Shown here: piece by piece, positions 46,326 to 54,948 of the stretch
How positions within the stretch are numbered: position 1 is the first letter of the stretch
Layout: the number at the start of each line of letters is the position of its first letter
Assembly: GCF_000010525.1 (NCBI RefSeq)
Contig: NC_009937.1
Coordinates: 997,501-1,061,500 of the forward strand
Length of the DNA: 64,000 bases
Source of the DNA: Azorhizobium caulinodans ORS 571
Lineage (GTDB): Bacteria; Pseudomonadota; Alphaproteobacteria; Rhizobiales; Xanthobacteraceae
Direction: 5' to 3'
Notes under the pieces: model-generated
Databases searched by the model: none
What the model saw: the letters and a program-made list of their open reading frames with translations, nothing else
What the model was told of the DNA's origin: nothing
Made by a program: the position numbers and the translations under genes

Positions 46326-47253
46326 GCAGCCGCGCGGCGCCCTCCAGCGCCGCGCGGTATTCCGTGATGAGCCGGGTGCAGAGGTCGTGCGCGCTCGGCA
46401 CGTCGAGCACGGAACCGACCCCTTGCCCGGCCGACCACACGGTCTTCCAGGCCTTGGCCTCGCTACCGAGATCGAGCTTGCCGTGGCTCACGAGCGCATC
46501 CGGATCGAGGCCCGCGGCGCGGATGCTGGGCTTGAGGAAATTGGCGTTCACGCCTGAAATGGCGGGCGTATAGAGGATGTCCGCCGCCTGGGCGGCGACC
46601 AGCATGTCCTTGTAGGCCTGCGGCGCCGCACTCTCCTTCGTCGCGATGAAGCGCGTGCCGAGATAGGCGTAATCGGCGCCCATGAGGCGGGCGGCCGCGG
46701 CGTGGCTGCCGGTGGACATGGCCCCCGACAGGATGATGGGACCGGAAAAGACGGAGCGGATTTCGGCGATCAGCGCGAAGGGGCTGAGGTTGCCCGCATG
46801 CCCGCCGGCGCCCGCCGCTACTGCGATGATGCCGTCCACGCCGGCCTCCGCCGCCTTTTCCGCATGGCGGCGGCTGATCACGTCATGAAAGACGAGCCCG
46901 CCATAGGAATGCACCGCATCCACCACATCGCGCACGGCGCCGAGCGAGGTGATGACCACTGGCACGCGCCTGTGGGCCGTCATCTTGAGGTCCGCTTCAA
47001 GCCGCGTATTGGTCTGGTGCACGATGAGGTTCACGCCGAAGGGCGCGGCGTCCTCGATGCCATCGAGGCGGTTCTCGATCTCCTCCACCCAGGCGCCATA
47101 GGCGTCCGTGCTGCGGGCATTGAGTGCGGGAAAGGTGCCGAGCAGGCCCGCGCGGCAGGTCTCCACCACGAGATCGGGACCGGAAACGAGAAACATGGGC
47201 GCGGCGATGATGGGCGCCTTCAGGCGGCCTGAAAGCGTGTCGGGAACGGGCAT
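46321..47253 (-). CDS. Nitronate monooxygenase family flavoprotein
   Basis: 310-residue TIM-barrel FMN enzyme oxidising alkyl nitronates. FMN- and phosphate-binding segments AAGAGGHAGNLSPFALI and LGTRFIATKES, and the N-terminal KAPIIAAPMFLVSGPDL, are typical. Start ATG 47253 with GGGAG seven bases upstream. The IS element has inserted at the stop codon but preserved it. Divergent from an enoyl-CoA hydratase gene. Some homologs have other roles (enoyl reduction), so substrate is uncertain. Confidence 0.92.
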   Translation of the reverse strand: MPVPDTLSGRLKAPIIAAPMFLVSGPDLVVETCRAGLLGTFPALNARSTDAYGAWVEEIENRLDGIEDAAPFGVNLIVHQTNTRLEADLKMTAHRRVPVVITSLGAVRDVVDAVHSYGGLVFHDVISRRHAEKAAEAGVDGIIAVAAGAGGHAGNLSPFALIAEIRSVFSGPIILSGAMSTGSHAAAARLMGADYAYLGTRFIATKESAAPQAYKDMLVAAQAADILYTPAISGVNANFLKPSIRAAGLDPDALVSHGKLDLGSEAKAWKTVWSAGQGVGSVLDVPSAHDLCTRLITEYRAALEGAARLL

Positions 47254-47456
47254 CGAATTTCTCCCAGCCGGCCGCCGCTCCGGCGGCCCCTCCTGGCCGA
47301 TCTGTGCCGGCCTGAGCCGATACTGTGGCGGGCAGGCCGGCCCTCGGCAAGGGCGGTCCACGGCGCAAGGCTGCGGCGCACCGGCACTTGCCGCGCCCCC
47401 GCGCTTTGGTGCAGCGTTCACCCCAAGGCGGCCGCATGAGCCGCGGGAGGGAACAG

Positions 47457-48248
47457 ATGTCTAACGCCGATCCGGTGCTGCTCGATGTGACGGGCGGCAT
47501 TGCCCGCATCCGCTTCAACAGACCCCACGTGCTGAATGCGCTCGATGAGCATTCCATCCTCGCCTTCAAGCGCGCGGTGGAGACGGTGGCGGAGCAGCCC
47601 GGCATCCGCGTCGTCGTGCTCTCGGGGGAGGGACGGGCCTTTCTCGCCGGCGGCGATGTGGCGAGCTTCCACAAGGCGGGGCCGGAGGCGCCGCATCTCG
47701 TGGCGGCGCTCATCGGCCCGTTCCATGAGGCGCTCGAGATCCTGACGAAGCTCAAGGCGCCGGTCATCGCCAGCGTCCAGGGCGCGGCAGCGGGCGGCGG
47801 CCTCTCGGTGGCGCTGGCGGCGGATCTGCTGATCGCTGCCGACAATGCGCAATTCTCCATGGCCTACAGCCGCATCGCCACCAGCCCGGACGGCGGCGGG
47901 ACCTGGCACCTGCCGCGCCTCGTCGGCCTGCGCAAGGCGATGGAACTGGCCCTGCTGTCGGACATGGTCGATGCGCAGGAGGCCCTGCGGCTGGGAATCG
48001 CCAACAAGGTGGTGCCGCTCGCGGATCTCGCCGAGGAGACGGAGAAACTCGCCGCCTGCCTCGCCGCTGGTCCCACCGCCGCCTATGGACGCATCAAGGC
48101 CCTGCTGCGCGGCGCGGAAACCCACAGCCTCACCGAGCAACTGGCGGCGGAGAAGGAGGCCTTCGTCGCAAGCGCCGGAACGCACGATTTCGCCGAGGGT
48201 GTCGCTGCCTTCGTCGCCAAGCGCCTGCCCCGCTTCGAGGGGCACTGA
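47457..48248 (+). CDS. Enoyl-CoA hydratase/isomerase family protein
   Basis: 263-residue crotonase-fold protein of fatty-acid or acyl-CoA degradation. NRPHVLNALDEHSILAF (helix 1), GRAFLAGGDVASF (oxyanion loop) and GAAAGGGLSVALAADLLIA are present. The usual catalytic Glu pair is partly replaced: SPDGGGTWHLPRLVG has Asp and Gly where hydratases have Glu, so isomerase- or hydrolase-like chemistry is possible. ATG at 47457 follows a GGAGG site. Upstream of the SDR gene in the same operon (45 bp apart). Confidence 0.9.
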   Translation: MSNADPVLLDVTGGIARIRFNRPHVLNALDEHSILAFKRAVETVAEQPGIRVVVLSGEGRAFLAGGDVASFHKAGPEAPHLVAALIGPFHEALEILTKLKAPVIASVQGAAAGGGLSVALAADLLIAADNAQFSMAYSRIATSPDGGGTWHLPRLVGLRKAMELALLSDMVDAQEALRLGIANKVVPLADLAEETEKLAACLAAGPTAAYGRIKALLRGAETHSLTEQLAAEKEAFVASAGTHDFAEGVAAFVAKRLPRFEGH

Positions 48249-48293
48249 CCCGGCGCACGCCGGGCGAACCATAAGAACAGCGGGGAGAAGGCC

Positions 48294-49055
48294 ATGGATG
48301 TGAAGGGACATGCCGCCGTCGTCACCGGCGCGGCGTCGGGGCTCGGCGCGGTCACGGCGCGGGCGCTGGCCGCGGCAGGGGCGAAGGTGGCGCTGCTCGA
48401 CCGGGAGGTGGAGGGCGCGGCGCGGGTGGCAGCAGAAATCGGCGGGCAGGCCTTCGCCTGCGACGTTGTGGATGCGGCGAGCGCAGAAGCCGCGGTGGCC
48501 GCGGCGGCCGCGGCGCACGGGCCGGCGCGCATCCTCGTGAATTGCGCGGGCGTCGCTCCGGCGGGCCGCATCGTCGGCCGCAAGGGGCCGCAACCGCTGG
48601 AGGATTTCCGCCGGGTGGTGGAGATCAACCTCATCGGCACGTTCAACCTGCTGCGCCTCGTGGCGGCCGGCGCCGTGGGGCTGGAGCCGCTGGCGCGGGG
48701 CGAGCGGGGCGTGCTCATCAACACCGCCTCCATTGCCGCCTATGACGGGCAGGTCGGCCAGCCGGCCTATGCGGCCTCCAAGGCGGGCGTCGCGGGCCTG
48801 ACCCTGCCGGCGGCGCGCGAATTCGCGGGCGTCGGCATTCGCGTGGTGACCATCGCGCCCGGCATCTTTGCCACGCCCATGATGCTCAACATGCCGCAGG
48901 AGGTGCAGGACAGCATCGGCGCCACCGTGCCCTTTCCGCCGGGGCTGGGCGATCCGGAGGATTATGCCCGTCTGGTGCTCCACATCATCGGCAACACCAT
49001 GCTGAACGGGGAGGTGATCCGCCTCGACGGGGCGTTGCGCATGGCGCCGAAGTGA
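48294..49055 (+). CDS. Short-chain dehydrogenase, HSD10-like (3-hydroxyacyl-CoA type)
   Basis: 253-residue Rossmann reductase. NAD-binding TGAASGLGAVTARALAAAG, then NCAGVAPAGRI, catalytic Ser in INTASIAAYDGQVGQ, and YAASKAG (Tyr-Lys). The GIFATPMM and PFPPGLGDPEDYARLV segments resemble type II 3-hydroxyacyl-CoA dehydrogenases. Cotranscribed after the enoyl-CoA hydratase, consistent with sequential beta-oxidation steps. GGGGAGAAGG precedes the ATG. Confidence 0.92.
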   Translation: MDVKGHAAVVTGAASGLGAVTARALAAAGAKVALLDREVEGAARVAAEIGGQAFACDVVDAASAEAAVAAAAAAHGPARILVNCAGVAPAGRIVGRKGPQPLEDFRRVVEINLIGTFNLLRLVAAGAVGLEPLARGERGVLINTASIAAYDGQVGQPAYAASKAGVAGLTLPAAREFAGVGIRVVTIAPGIFATPMMLNMPQEVQDSIGATVPFPPGLGDPEDYARLVLHIIGNTMLNGEVIRLDGALRMAPK

Positions 49056-49101
49056 GAATTAAACGGATGTATCGCGTGAATATACCCAATTCCGCTCGCT
49101 A

Positions 49102-49129
49102 TTGACTTAAACCACTAATCCGGTAGATT
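49102..49129 (+). promoter_or_regulatory. Promoter of the 49-residue membrane protein
   Basis: TTGACT, 16-bp spacer, TAGATT, about 33 bp before the ATG at 49162. Confidence 0.55.
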
Positions 49130-49161
49130 GAGATGAGAATATTCCGTGCCGGAGATGTGAA

Positions 49162-49311
49162 ATGCAGGCTCGTTCCCACAGCGGCTCCTGGCGCGACTGG
49201 GTGATGTTCGCTGCCGCTTACGGCGTGATCATGGGCATGATCTTCTTCGCCTATCCGCCCACGAGCGCGCAGCATCAGGCGGCCGCGACCACCTCCGCCA
49301 CGGTGCGCTGA
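49162..49311 (+). CDS. 49-residue single-pass membrane micro-protein
   Basis: A short open frame: a charged N-terminus (MQARSHSGSWRDW), one hydrophobic helix (VMFAAAYGVIMGMIFFAY) and a polar tail. GGAG seven bases upstream, a promoter-like TTGACT/TAGATT pair before it, and an intrinsic terminator after it make this a self-contained transcription unit. No family recognised. It lies between the SDR and the protease-inhibitor gene; function unknown. Confidence 0.6.
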   Translation: MQARSHSGSWRDWVMFAAAYGVIMGMIFFAYPPTSAQHQAAATTSATVR

Positions 49312-49341
49312 TCGCGTTGCGCCATCGCCACGAGCGGATCG

Positions 49342-49385
49342 AAAACACAAACGCCCGGTCCTGAAGAGGACCGGGCGTTTTGTTT
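49342..49385. terminator. Strong bidirectional terminator
   Basis: 12-bp perfect stem AACGCCCGGTCC / GGACCGGGCGTT with a TGAAGA loop, flanked by A- and T-rich runs. It serves the micro-protein gene and the convergent lipoprotein gene. Confidence 0.85.
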
Positions 49386-49421
49386 GGCTGGTAGCGGTGC
49401 GCCTCGGTCGGCGCCCCCGCC

Positions 49422-50009
49422 TCAGCGATTGAGGGCGATAGCCTGGTTGTTCTCCACCAGCGTGCCGATGAAGGCGTTCGGCCCGGCCGGCTGGAGACGG
49501 GCGGTCACCTTGCCAAGGTGATCCTGTAGCACGATGTCCGATCCCATCATGTCCCAGCCCTTGGTCATGAAGATCTCGCTCGGGCAGGAGACGTCGGCGC
49601 GGGCGGAAAGGCCGTTCATGCCGCGATCGGTGGTCAGTTGCACGGGGCAGGTGTGCTGGCCGCTGTCCCACGCCAGGGTCCAGGCACCGGACAGGGCTTC
49701 CTTGGCGCCGGTGGCGGCGTAGGCCGAACCTGTTGGCAGGGCAGGGGGCGGCGTCAGAGGAACGTTGGACGCGACAGTCTTGGGGGTGACGGCTGCGGAG
49801 GCGCTGGCGGCGGTGGCACCGGTTGCCGGTGCAGCGTCCGCCATGGCGGGCGGCGGCACGGGGGCGCTCTCGACCGAGGCGGTCGGCGCCGACAGCGGCA
49901 CGCGCTGGTCCATGGCCGTCGTCTTGGCTCCGAAGCCGTCGAGCCCCGTGCTGCAGCCAGCCAGAAAGGCTGCGCCCACCAGCACGGCCCCAACGGTAAT
50001 GACCTTCAT
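49422..50009 (-). CDS. AprI/Inh-type protease inhibitor lipoprotein
   Basis: 195 residues. A lipoprotein signal peptide with lipobox LAGC (Cys19), a long Ala/Pro/Thr-rich linker (~30-105), then a compact domain with ALSGAWTLAWDSGQHTCPVQL, a disulfide partner in ADVSCPSEIF and W..MGSD. This matches the AprI/Inh metalloprotease inhibitor fold, which blocks serralysin-type proteases in the periplasm. No such protease gene is in the window. The terminator downstream is shared. Confidence 0.8.
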   Translation of the reverse strand: MKVITVGAVLVGAAFLAGCSTGLDGFGAKTTAMDQRVPLSAPTASVESAPVPPPAMADAAPATGATAASASAAVTPKTVASNVPLTPPPALPTGSAYAATGAKEALSGAWTLAWDSGQHTCPVQLTTDRGMNGLSARADVSCPSEIFMTKGWDMMGSDIVLQDHLGKVTARLQPAGPNAFIGTLVENNQAIALNR

Positions 50010-50299
50010 ACACTCAACTCCGCGCGTTGCCGCCTCACGGCTGGACCGCCTCGTGCCTCCCCTTCCGGAAAGTTACGCCCCAAGCGTTACCAGCCTCTTT
50101 CAACGTTCGGACTCACGGACCACCAAGCCACGAGCCGGCTCGGGAGTTTCCTCAGGAACGTGGCGAGAGGATGACCCTACGGATTGTGCTTACCCTGCTC
50201 CCGCTTCTCGCGCCAGCGCGCGGTGGCGGCATGGACGGATGTTGCACGGCGCGGTATGTCCCCCGCACGCCATCCGCCTTTCCCGTCAGGAGAAAATCC

Positions 50300-51064
50300 A
50301 TGTCCGCCCTTGATCCGAAGACGCTGACCGTTGTCGTGACCGGAGCCACCTCGGGCATCGGGGCCGCGACCGTGCGGCGCTTTGCCTCCGCGGGGTCCAA
50401 GGTCGTGGCCATGGGCCGCCGAGAGGACCGCCTCCAGGCGCTCGCCCAGGAGTTCCCGAATCTCGTCCTGCCGGTGGTCCTCGACGTGCGCGACTACGCT
50501 GCCACGGAGGCCGCCTTCGCGGCGCTCCCCGACGCGTTCAAGGGCTACAACGTGCTGTGCGCCAATGCCGGCCTCGCCCTCGGCCTCGAGCCCGCCCAGG
50601 AGGCGAAGATCGAGGACTGGCAGACCATGATCGACACCAACATCACCGGCCTTGCCTATACGGTGCGCGCCGGCCTGCCGGGCATGGTGGCCCGCAAGGA
50701 AGGCCATGTGGTGTTCACCGGTTCGGTGGCCGGCGACTATCCCTATCCGGGCGGCAACGTCTATGGCGGCACCAAGGCCTTCGTGAAGCAGTTCGCGCTG
50801 AACGTCTGGGCCGATGTGGTGGGCACCGGCGTGCGCGTCACCAATATCGAACCCGGCCTCACCGAAACGGAATTCTCCGTTGTGCGTTTCCGCGGGGACG
50901 AGGCGAAGGCGGACAAGGTCTATGAGGGCACCGCCCCCATGACCGGCGAGGACATTGCCGAGCAGGTCTTCTTCGCCGCCACCCTGCCGCGCCATGTGGT
51001 GGTGCTCCGCATCCAGGCCATGGCCAACCAGCAGAGCTTCAGCCCCTTCTCCATCAAGCGCTGA
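50300..51064 (+). CDS. Short-chain dehydrogenase/reductase (YdfG-like)
   Basis: 254-residue NAD(P)-dependent reductase. TGATSGIGAATVRRFASAGSK opens the Rossmann fold, CANAGLALGLEPA is the NAG motif, FTGSVAGDYPYPGG holds the catalytic Ser, and VYGGTKAFVKQF the Tyr-x3-Lys. Closest in pattern to serine/3-hydroxy-acid dehydrogenases of the YdfG group. AGGAGA upstream of ATG at 50300. An in-frame ATG at 50171 is not preferred. Divergent from the AprI/Inh gene. Confidence 0.92.
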   Translation: MSALDPKTLTVVVTGATSGIGAATVRRFASAGSKVVAMGRREDRLQALAQEFPNLVLPVVLDVRDYAATEAAFAALPDAFKGYNVLCANAGLALGLEPAQEAKIEDWQTMIDTNITGLAYTVRAGLPGMVARKEGHVVFTGSVAGDYPYPGGNVYGGTKAFVKQFALNVWADVVGTGVRVTNIEPGLTETEFSVVRFRGDEAKADKVYEGTAPMTGEDIAEQVFFAATLPRHVVVLRIQAMANQQSFSPFSIKR

Positions 51065-51093
51065 CGGCAGCCGCCGGGCGCAGGGAGCGCGCC

Positions 51094-51624
51094 ATGAACC
51101 TGCCCAACCTCATCACGATCGGCCGGCTCATCATCGTGCCCGTGGTGATCTGGGCCATCTCCGCAGACCTGCCGCAACTGGCCCTCGGCCTGTTCCTGCT
51201 GGCGGGCCTGTCGGATGCGGTGGACGGCTTCATCGCCCGCCGCTTCAACATGCGCACCGAACTCGGCGCCTATCTCGACCCCCTGGCCGACAAGGCGCTG
51301 CTGGTCTCCATCTATGTCACGCTGGCGATCTCCGGCGACATCCCGCGCTGGGTCGCCATCGCGGTGGTGTCGCGCGACCTGATGATCGTGGGCGCCATCG
51401 TGCTCTCCTCCGTGCTCGCCAAGCCCGTGGTGATCCGGCCGCTGGCCGTTTCCAAGGTGAATACGGCCGTGCAGATTGCCTTTGCGGCACTCGTGCTGTC
51501 GCGGGAGAGTTTTGACTTCGCCTGGACCCGGCCGTACCAGCTCGGGCTCGTGGCCGTCGGGGGCTTGACGGCCCTTTCCGCGGCTGCCTATCTCGCCGCA
51601 TGGATGCGCCACATGGCGCGGTGA
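51094..51624 (+). CDS. CDP-alcohol phosphatidyltransferase (PgsA-like)
   Basis: 176-residue inner-membrane enzyme. The CDP-alcohol motif D-x2-D-G-x2-A-R-x8-G-x3-D-x3-D is complete in the segment beginning DAVDGFIARR and ending LDPLADK. Four to five further helices. Phosphatidylglycerophosphate or cardiolipin synthesis is likely; the acceptor alcohol is not certain. GGGAG before the ATG. Followed by an AI-2E permease and hdaA, all on the same strand. Confidence 0.88.
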   Translation: MNLPNLITIGRLIIVPVVIWAISADLPQLALGLFLLAGLSDAVDGFIARRFNMRTELGAYLDPLADKALLVSIYVTLAISGDIPRWVAIAVVSRDLMIVGAIVLSSVLAKPVVIRPLAVSKVNTAVQIAFAALVLSRESFDFAWTRPYQLGLVAVGGLTALSAAAYLAAWMRHMAR

Positions 51625-51698
51625 GCCGCCTTCCGCCTTCCGCTTGCGACCGGGCCGGGGAAGCGCCGTCGCCATGCGGGGAAGGGGACAGGCCGGCC

Positions 51699-52793
51699 AT
51701 GAAGCTGCAGCTGCAGTTCCGCTTCTGGATCGGGACGCTCGTCGTCCTCATCCTCGCCATGTGGGTGCTGCGCGAGATCCTGCTGCCCTTCGTCGTCGGG
51801 ACGGCGATCGCCTATTTCCTCAATCCTCTGGTGGAGCGCCTGAGCCGGCTGGGGATCGGGCGCATGCCCGCCGCCCTCTTCATGATCGGCCTGCTGCTGC
51901 TGGTCGTGGTGGTGCTGCTGCTCGTGGTGCTGCCCATCATGTCCGGCCAACTTTATGAGTTCATCCAGAACATGCCGAGCTATGTCACCCGCCTCCAGCG
52001 GCTGGTGACGGAGGAGAACAAGGAGTGGGTGGACCAGATCTTCGGCACCCGCCTGCCCGATATCCAGAAATCCCTCTCCGACCTGATGTCGCAGGGCGTG
52101 AGCTATCTCCTGGGCCTGCTGTCCTCGCTGTGGTCCGGCGGGCAGGCGCTGCTGTCGGTCTTCGCGCTGGTCGTGGTGACGCCGGTGGTCGCCTTCTACG
52201 TGCTGTGCGACTGGAACAGCATGGTGGAAAACGTGGATTCCTGGATCCCCGTCCACCAGCGTCCAGTGGTGCGCCGGCTCGGCCGGGAAATGGACATGGC
52301 GGTGGCCGGATTCGTGCGCGGGCAAGCGCTCGTGTGCCTTCTGCTCGGGTCCTATTATGCCATTGCGCTGAGCATGGCCGGCCTCAACTTCGGCCTCATC
52401 ATCGGGATTGTCTCCGGCTTCATCACCTTTATTCCGTACGTGGGCTCGCTCACCGGCCTCGTGCTGGCCATGGGCGTCGCCATCGTTCAGTTCTTTCCTG
52501 ATTGGGCCATGATCGGCACCGTCTTCGGCATCTTCATCGTCGGCCAGACCATCGAGGGCTATATCCTCTCGCCCAAGCTCGTGGGCGACAGCATCGGCGT
52601 GCATCCGGTATGGCTGATGTTCGCGCTGTTCGCCTTCGGCTATCTGTTCGGCTTCGTCGGCCTTCTCCTGGCCGTGCCGCTCACCGCCGCCACCGGTGTG
52701 CTGGTCCGCTTTGCCTTCCGGCAGTATTTTCACAGCACGCTCTATACCGGCCTGCCAGAGGCGGCCGAGGAGCGGGTGGCCGACAAGGTCTGA
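51699..52793 (+). CDS. AI-2E family transporter (PerM-like)
   Basis: 364-residue inner-membrane protein with about eight hydrophobic segments. Typical features are the long segment between TM3 and TM4 (LYEFIQNMPSYVTRLQRL), FYVLCDWNSM and the conserved FIPYVGSLTGLVLA loop. Family members transport small solutes or ions; the AI-2 link is named from one member only. ATG at 51699. Stops three bases before hdaA starts (52796), so these two form an operon with pgsA-like gene. Confidence 0.88.
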   Translation: MKLQLQFRFWIGTLVVLILAMWVLREILLPFVVGTAIAYFLNPLVERLSRLGIGRMPAALFMIGLLLLVVVVLLLVVLPIMSGQLYEFIQNMPSYVTRLQRLVTEENKEWVDQIFGTRLPDIQKSLSDLMSQGVSYLLGLLSSLWSGGQALLSVFALVVVTPVVAFYVLCDWNSMVENVDSWIPVHQRPVVRRLGREMDMAVAGFVRGQALVCLLLGSYYAIALSMAGLNFGLIIGIVSGFITFIPYVGSLTGLVLAMGVAIVQFFPDWAMIGTVFGIFIVGQTIEGYILSPKLVGDSIGVHPVWLMFALFAFGYLFGFVGLLLAVPLTAATGVLVRFAFRQYFHSTLYTGLPEAAEERVADKV

Positions 52794-52795
52794 GC

Positions 52796-53512
52796 ATGTC
52801 CCCCCGCGATACCCGTCCCCGGCAGCTTCCGCTGGATCTGCCGGCCACCTCGGCCATGCAGCGCGAGGATTTTCTCGAGGCGCCGGGCAATGCCGCGGCC
52901 TTGCGGCTGATCGATTCCTTTCCCGACTGGACGGCCCGCGTGGTCTGCCTCGTCGGGCCGCCGGGCACGGGCAAGAGCCATCTCGCCGCGGTCTTCGCGG
53001 AGCGTGCGGGTGCCGCGACGGTTTCCGCCGTCGACCTCACCCGCGCGAACGTGCCCGAGGCGCTCGCCGGCGGCGCGCTGGTGGTGGAGGATCTGGAGCC
53101 GGGGCACTTCGAGGAGGCGGCGCTGTTCCACCTGCTCAACCTCGCCCGCGAGCAGCAGGCCCACGTGCTGATGACCGCCCGCACCGCGCCGGCCCACTGG
53201 AAGCTCCACACGGCGGATCTCTCGTCACGGCTTCGGGCGCTGCCCACCTTCTTCATCGAGGAAGCGGATGACGCCCTGCTGGCCGCGGTGCTGGTGAAGC
53301 TGTTCTCGGACCGGCAGATCCCGGTGGACGATGCCACGGTGCAATATCTGCTGCTGCGCATGGACCGCACCTTCGAGGGCGCGCGCTCCGTCGTGCAGGC
53401 CATCGACCGGGCGGCGCTCGCCGCCCAGCGTCCGGTCACCCGCGCCCTGGCTGCTCAGGTGCTGCGCGACCTGCTGCCGGATGATGGCGAGGAGGACGAC
53501 GCGGAAGACTGA
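52796..53512 (+). CDS. hdaA: DnaA-homologous regulator HdaA
   Basis: 238-residue AAA+ protein that inactivates DnaA after replication initiation. Beta-clamp-binding motif QLPLDL at residues 10-15, Walker A GPPGTGKSH at 54-62, Walker B LVVEDLE, and arginine-finger region LSSRLRALPTFF. In alphaproteobacteria hdaA is often beside an AI-2E-type permease, as here. The C-terminus is acidic. Confidence 0.9.
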   Translation: MSPRDTRPRQLPLDLPATSAMQREDFLEAPGNAAALRLIDSFPDWTARVVCLVGPPGTGKSHLAAVFAERAGAATVSAVDLTRANVPEALAGGALVVEDLEPGHFEEAALFHLLNLAREQQAHVLMTARTAPAHWKLHTADLSSRLRALPTFFIEEADDALLAAVLVKLFSDRQIPVDDATVQYLLLRMDRTFEGARSVVQAIDRAALAAQRPVTRALAAQVLRDLLPDDGEEDDAED

Positions 53513-53554
53513 CGGGCGATGGCGATGAGCCCCGACAGCAGCCTTGGCACGGGC

Positions 53555-54340
53555 TCACCAGCCGGCGAGGCCGGCGCCGTTGAAGGTCTTGTCGATGAAG
53601 GCGCGGACATTGTCCTGCTGGTAGGCGGCCACGAGGGTCTTCACCCATGGCTTGTCCGCATCCTGCCGCCGCACCACGATCTCGCAGATGTACTGGGACT
53701 GCGGGCCTTCCAGCAGCAGCGCGTCGCGTTTCGGGTTGAGCTTCGCCTCGATGGCGTAATTGGTGTTGATGGCGCCGAGGTCCACGTCCTGAAGGGCACG
53801 GGCGAGCTGCGGCGCCTCCAGTTCGATGAACTTGAACTTCTTCGGGTTGTCGATGATGTCCACCGGCGTCGCGGTGACGCCGGCTCCGGGCTTCAGCTTC
53901 ACGAGGCCGGCGCTCTCCAGCAGGAGCAGGGTGCGGGCCTCGTTGCTCGGATCGTTCGGCAGCGCCACCGTCGCGCCCGCCGGCACCTCGGCCAGCGTCT
54001 TGTAACGCTTGGAATAGAAGGCGATGGGGAAGAGTGCGGTCTTGCCCACCGGCACGATGTCGTAGCCCCGCGCCTTGATCTGGGCGTTCAGGAAGGGCTG
54101 GTGCTGGTAGGAGTTCGCCTGAAGGTCGCCGGCCGCCAGCGCGGCGTTCGGCTGGATGTAGTCGCTGAACTCGACGATCTCGAGGGTCAGGCCTTCCTTG
54201 GCCGCATTCTGCTTCACCACCTCAAGGATCTGCGCGTGGGGACCGGAGGTTGCTCCAACTTTGATGGTCTCGGCACGGACCGCCTGCGTGAAAAGGCTGG
54301 TCAGGACGGCGGCGGCGAGCGTCATCACGGCGCGGTTCAT
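53555..54340 (-). CDS. metQ: MetQ/NlpA-family substrate-binding protein
   Basis: 261-residue periplasmic binding protein of the methionine-type ABC importers. KVGATSGPHAQILEVVKQNA, SDYIQPNAALAAGDLQANSYQ split by the usual hinge, and ALPNDPSNEARTLLLLE are family signatures. Signal peptide residues 1-23. Unlike most MetQ proteins it has no lipobox cysteine, so it is probably soluble. No metN or metI gene is nearby. GGAG before the ATG. Confidence 0.88.
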   Translation of the reverse strand: MNRAVMTLAAAVLTSLFTQAVRAETIKVGATSGPHAQILEVVKQNAAKEGLTLEIVEFSDYIQPNAALAAGDLQANSYQHQPFLNAQIKARGYDIVPVGKTALFPIAFYSKRYKTLAEVPAGATVALPNDPSNEARTLLLLESAGLVKLKPGAGVTATPVDIIDNPKKFKFIELEAPQLARALQDVDLGAINTNYAIEAKLNPKRDALLLEGPQSQYICEIVVRRQDADKPWVKTLVAAYQQDNVRAFIDKTFNGAGLAGW

Positions 54341-54451
54341 GGGAGGTCTCCGGTTGCGAACCGGGAGACCTTACAGGAAGAATAAAAATAACGTCTATAG
54401 ATTTTGTGTATTAATGGGCGCAGACAAGCCCGCGTGAGTGGCGGCCGCCCC

Positions 54452-54925
54452 TCAGTGCTCGTGCTTGCCGTAGACGGCCTTGGGATCGAAGCGCGGCTCG
54501 TCGCCGGTGAAGGCGAGCTTCGTGTCCGCCGAGGCGGGAGCGCCGAGGGGGATGGTGCGGTAGAAGCAGGAACGCCGGCCGGTGTGGCAGGCGGCGCCCG
54601 TGCCGCCCATGGTCACCTTGATGATGACGGCGTCCTGATCGCAGTCGATGCGGATTTCCGAGACCTTCTGGGTGTGGCCGGAGGTCTCGCCCTTCTTCCA
54701 CAGCGCCTTGCGCGAGCGGCTGTAATAATGCGCCTCCCCCGTCGCCATGGTGAGCGAGAGGGCTTCCGCATTCATGTGCGCGAGCATGAGGATTTCGTTC
54801 GTGGCCGCGTCCACGGCCACGCAGGTGATGAGGCCGTTGGCGTCAAAGCGCGGCGCCAGCACCGTGCCCTCTTCCAGCTCATGCGCGTCTGTGGCCCTGG
54901 CGAAGGCCGGCGTCGGTTCGGTCAT
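54452..54925 (-). CDS. hisI: Phosphoribosyl-AMP cyclohydrolase
   Basis: 157-residue zinc enzyme of histidine synthesis. [20 protein letters not shown] and the zinc Cys motif [12 protein letters not shown] are diagnostic. No PRA-PH (HisE) domain, so single-function. ATG 54925, 23 bp after folE on the same strand; cotranscription of these two nucleotide-hydrolase type genes is likely. Confidence 0.96.
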   Translation of the reverse strand: MTEPTPAFARATDAHELEEGTVLAPRFDANGLITCVAVDAATNEILMLAHMNAEALSLTMATGEAHYYSRSRKALWKKGETSGHTQKVSEIRIDCDQDAVIIKVTMGGTGAACHTGRRSCFYRTIPLGAPASADTKLAFTGDEPRFDPKAVYGKHEH

Positions 54926-54948
54926 GGCACGCTCGTCAGGATGGGGGG

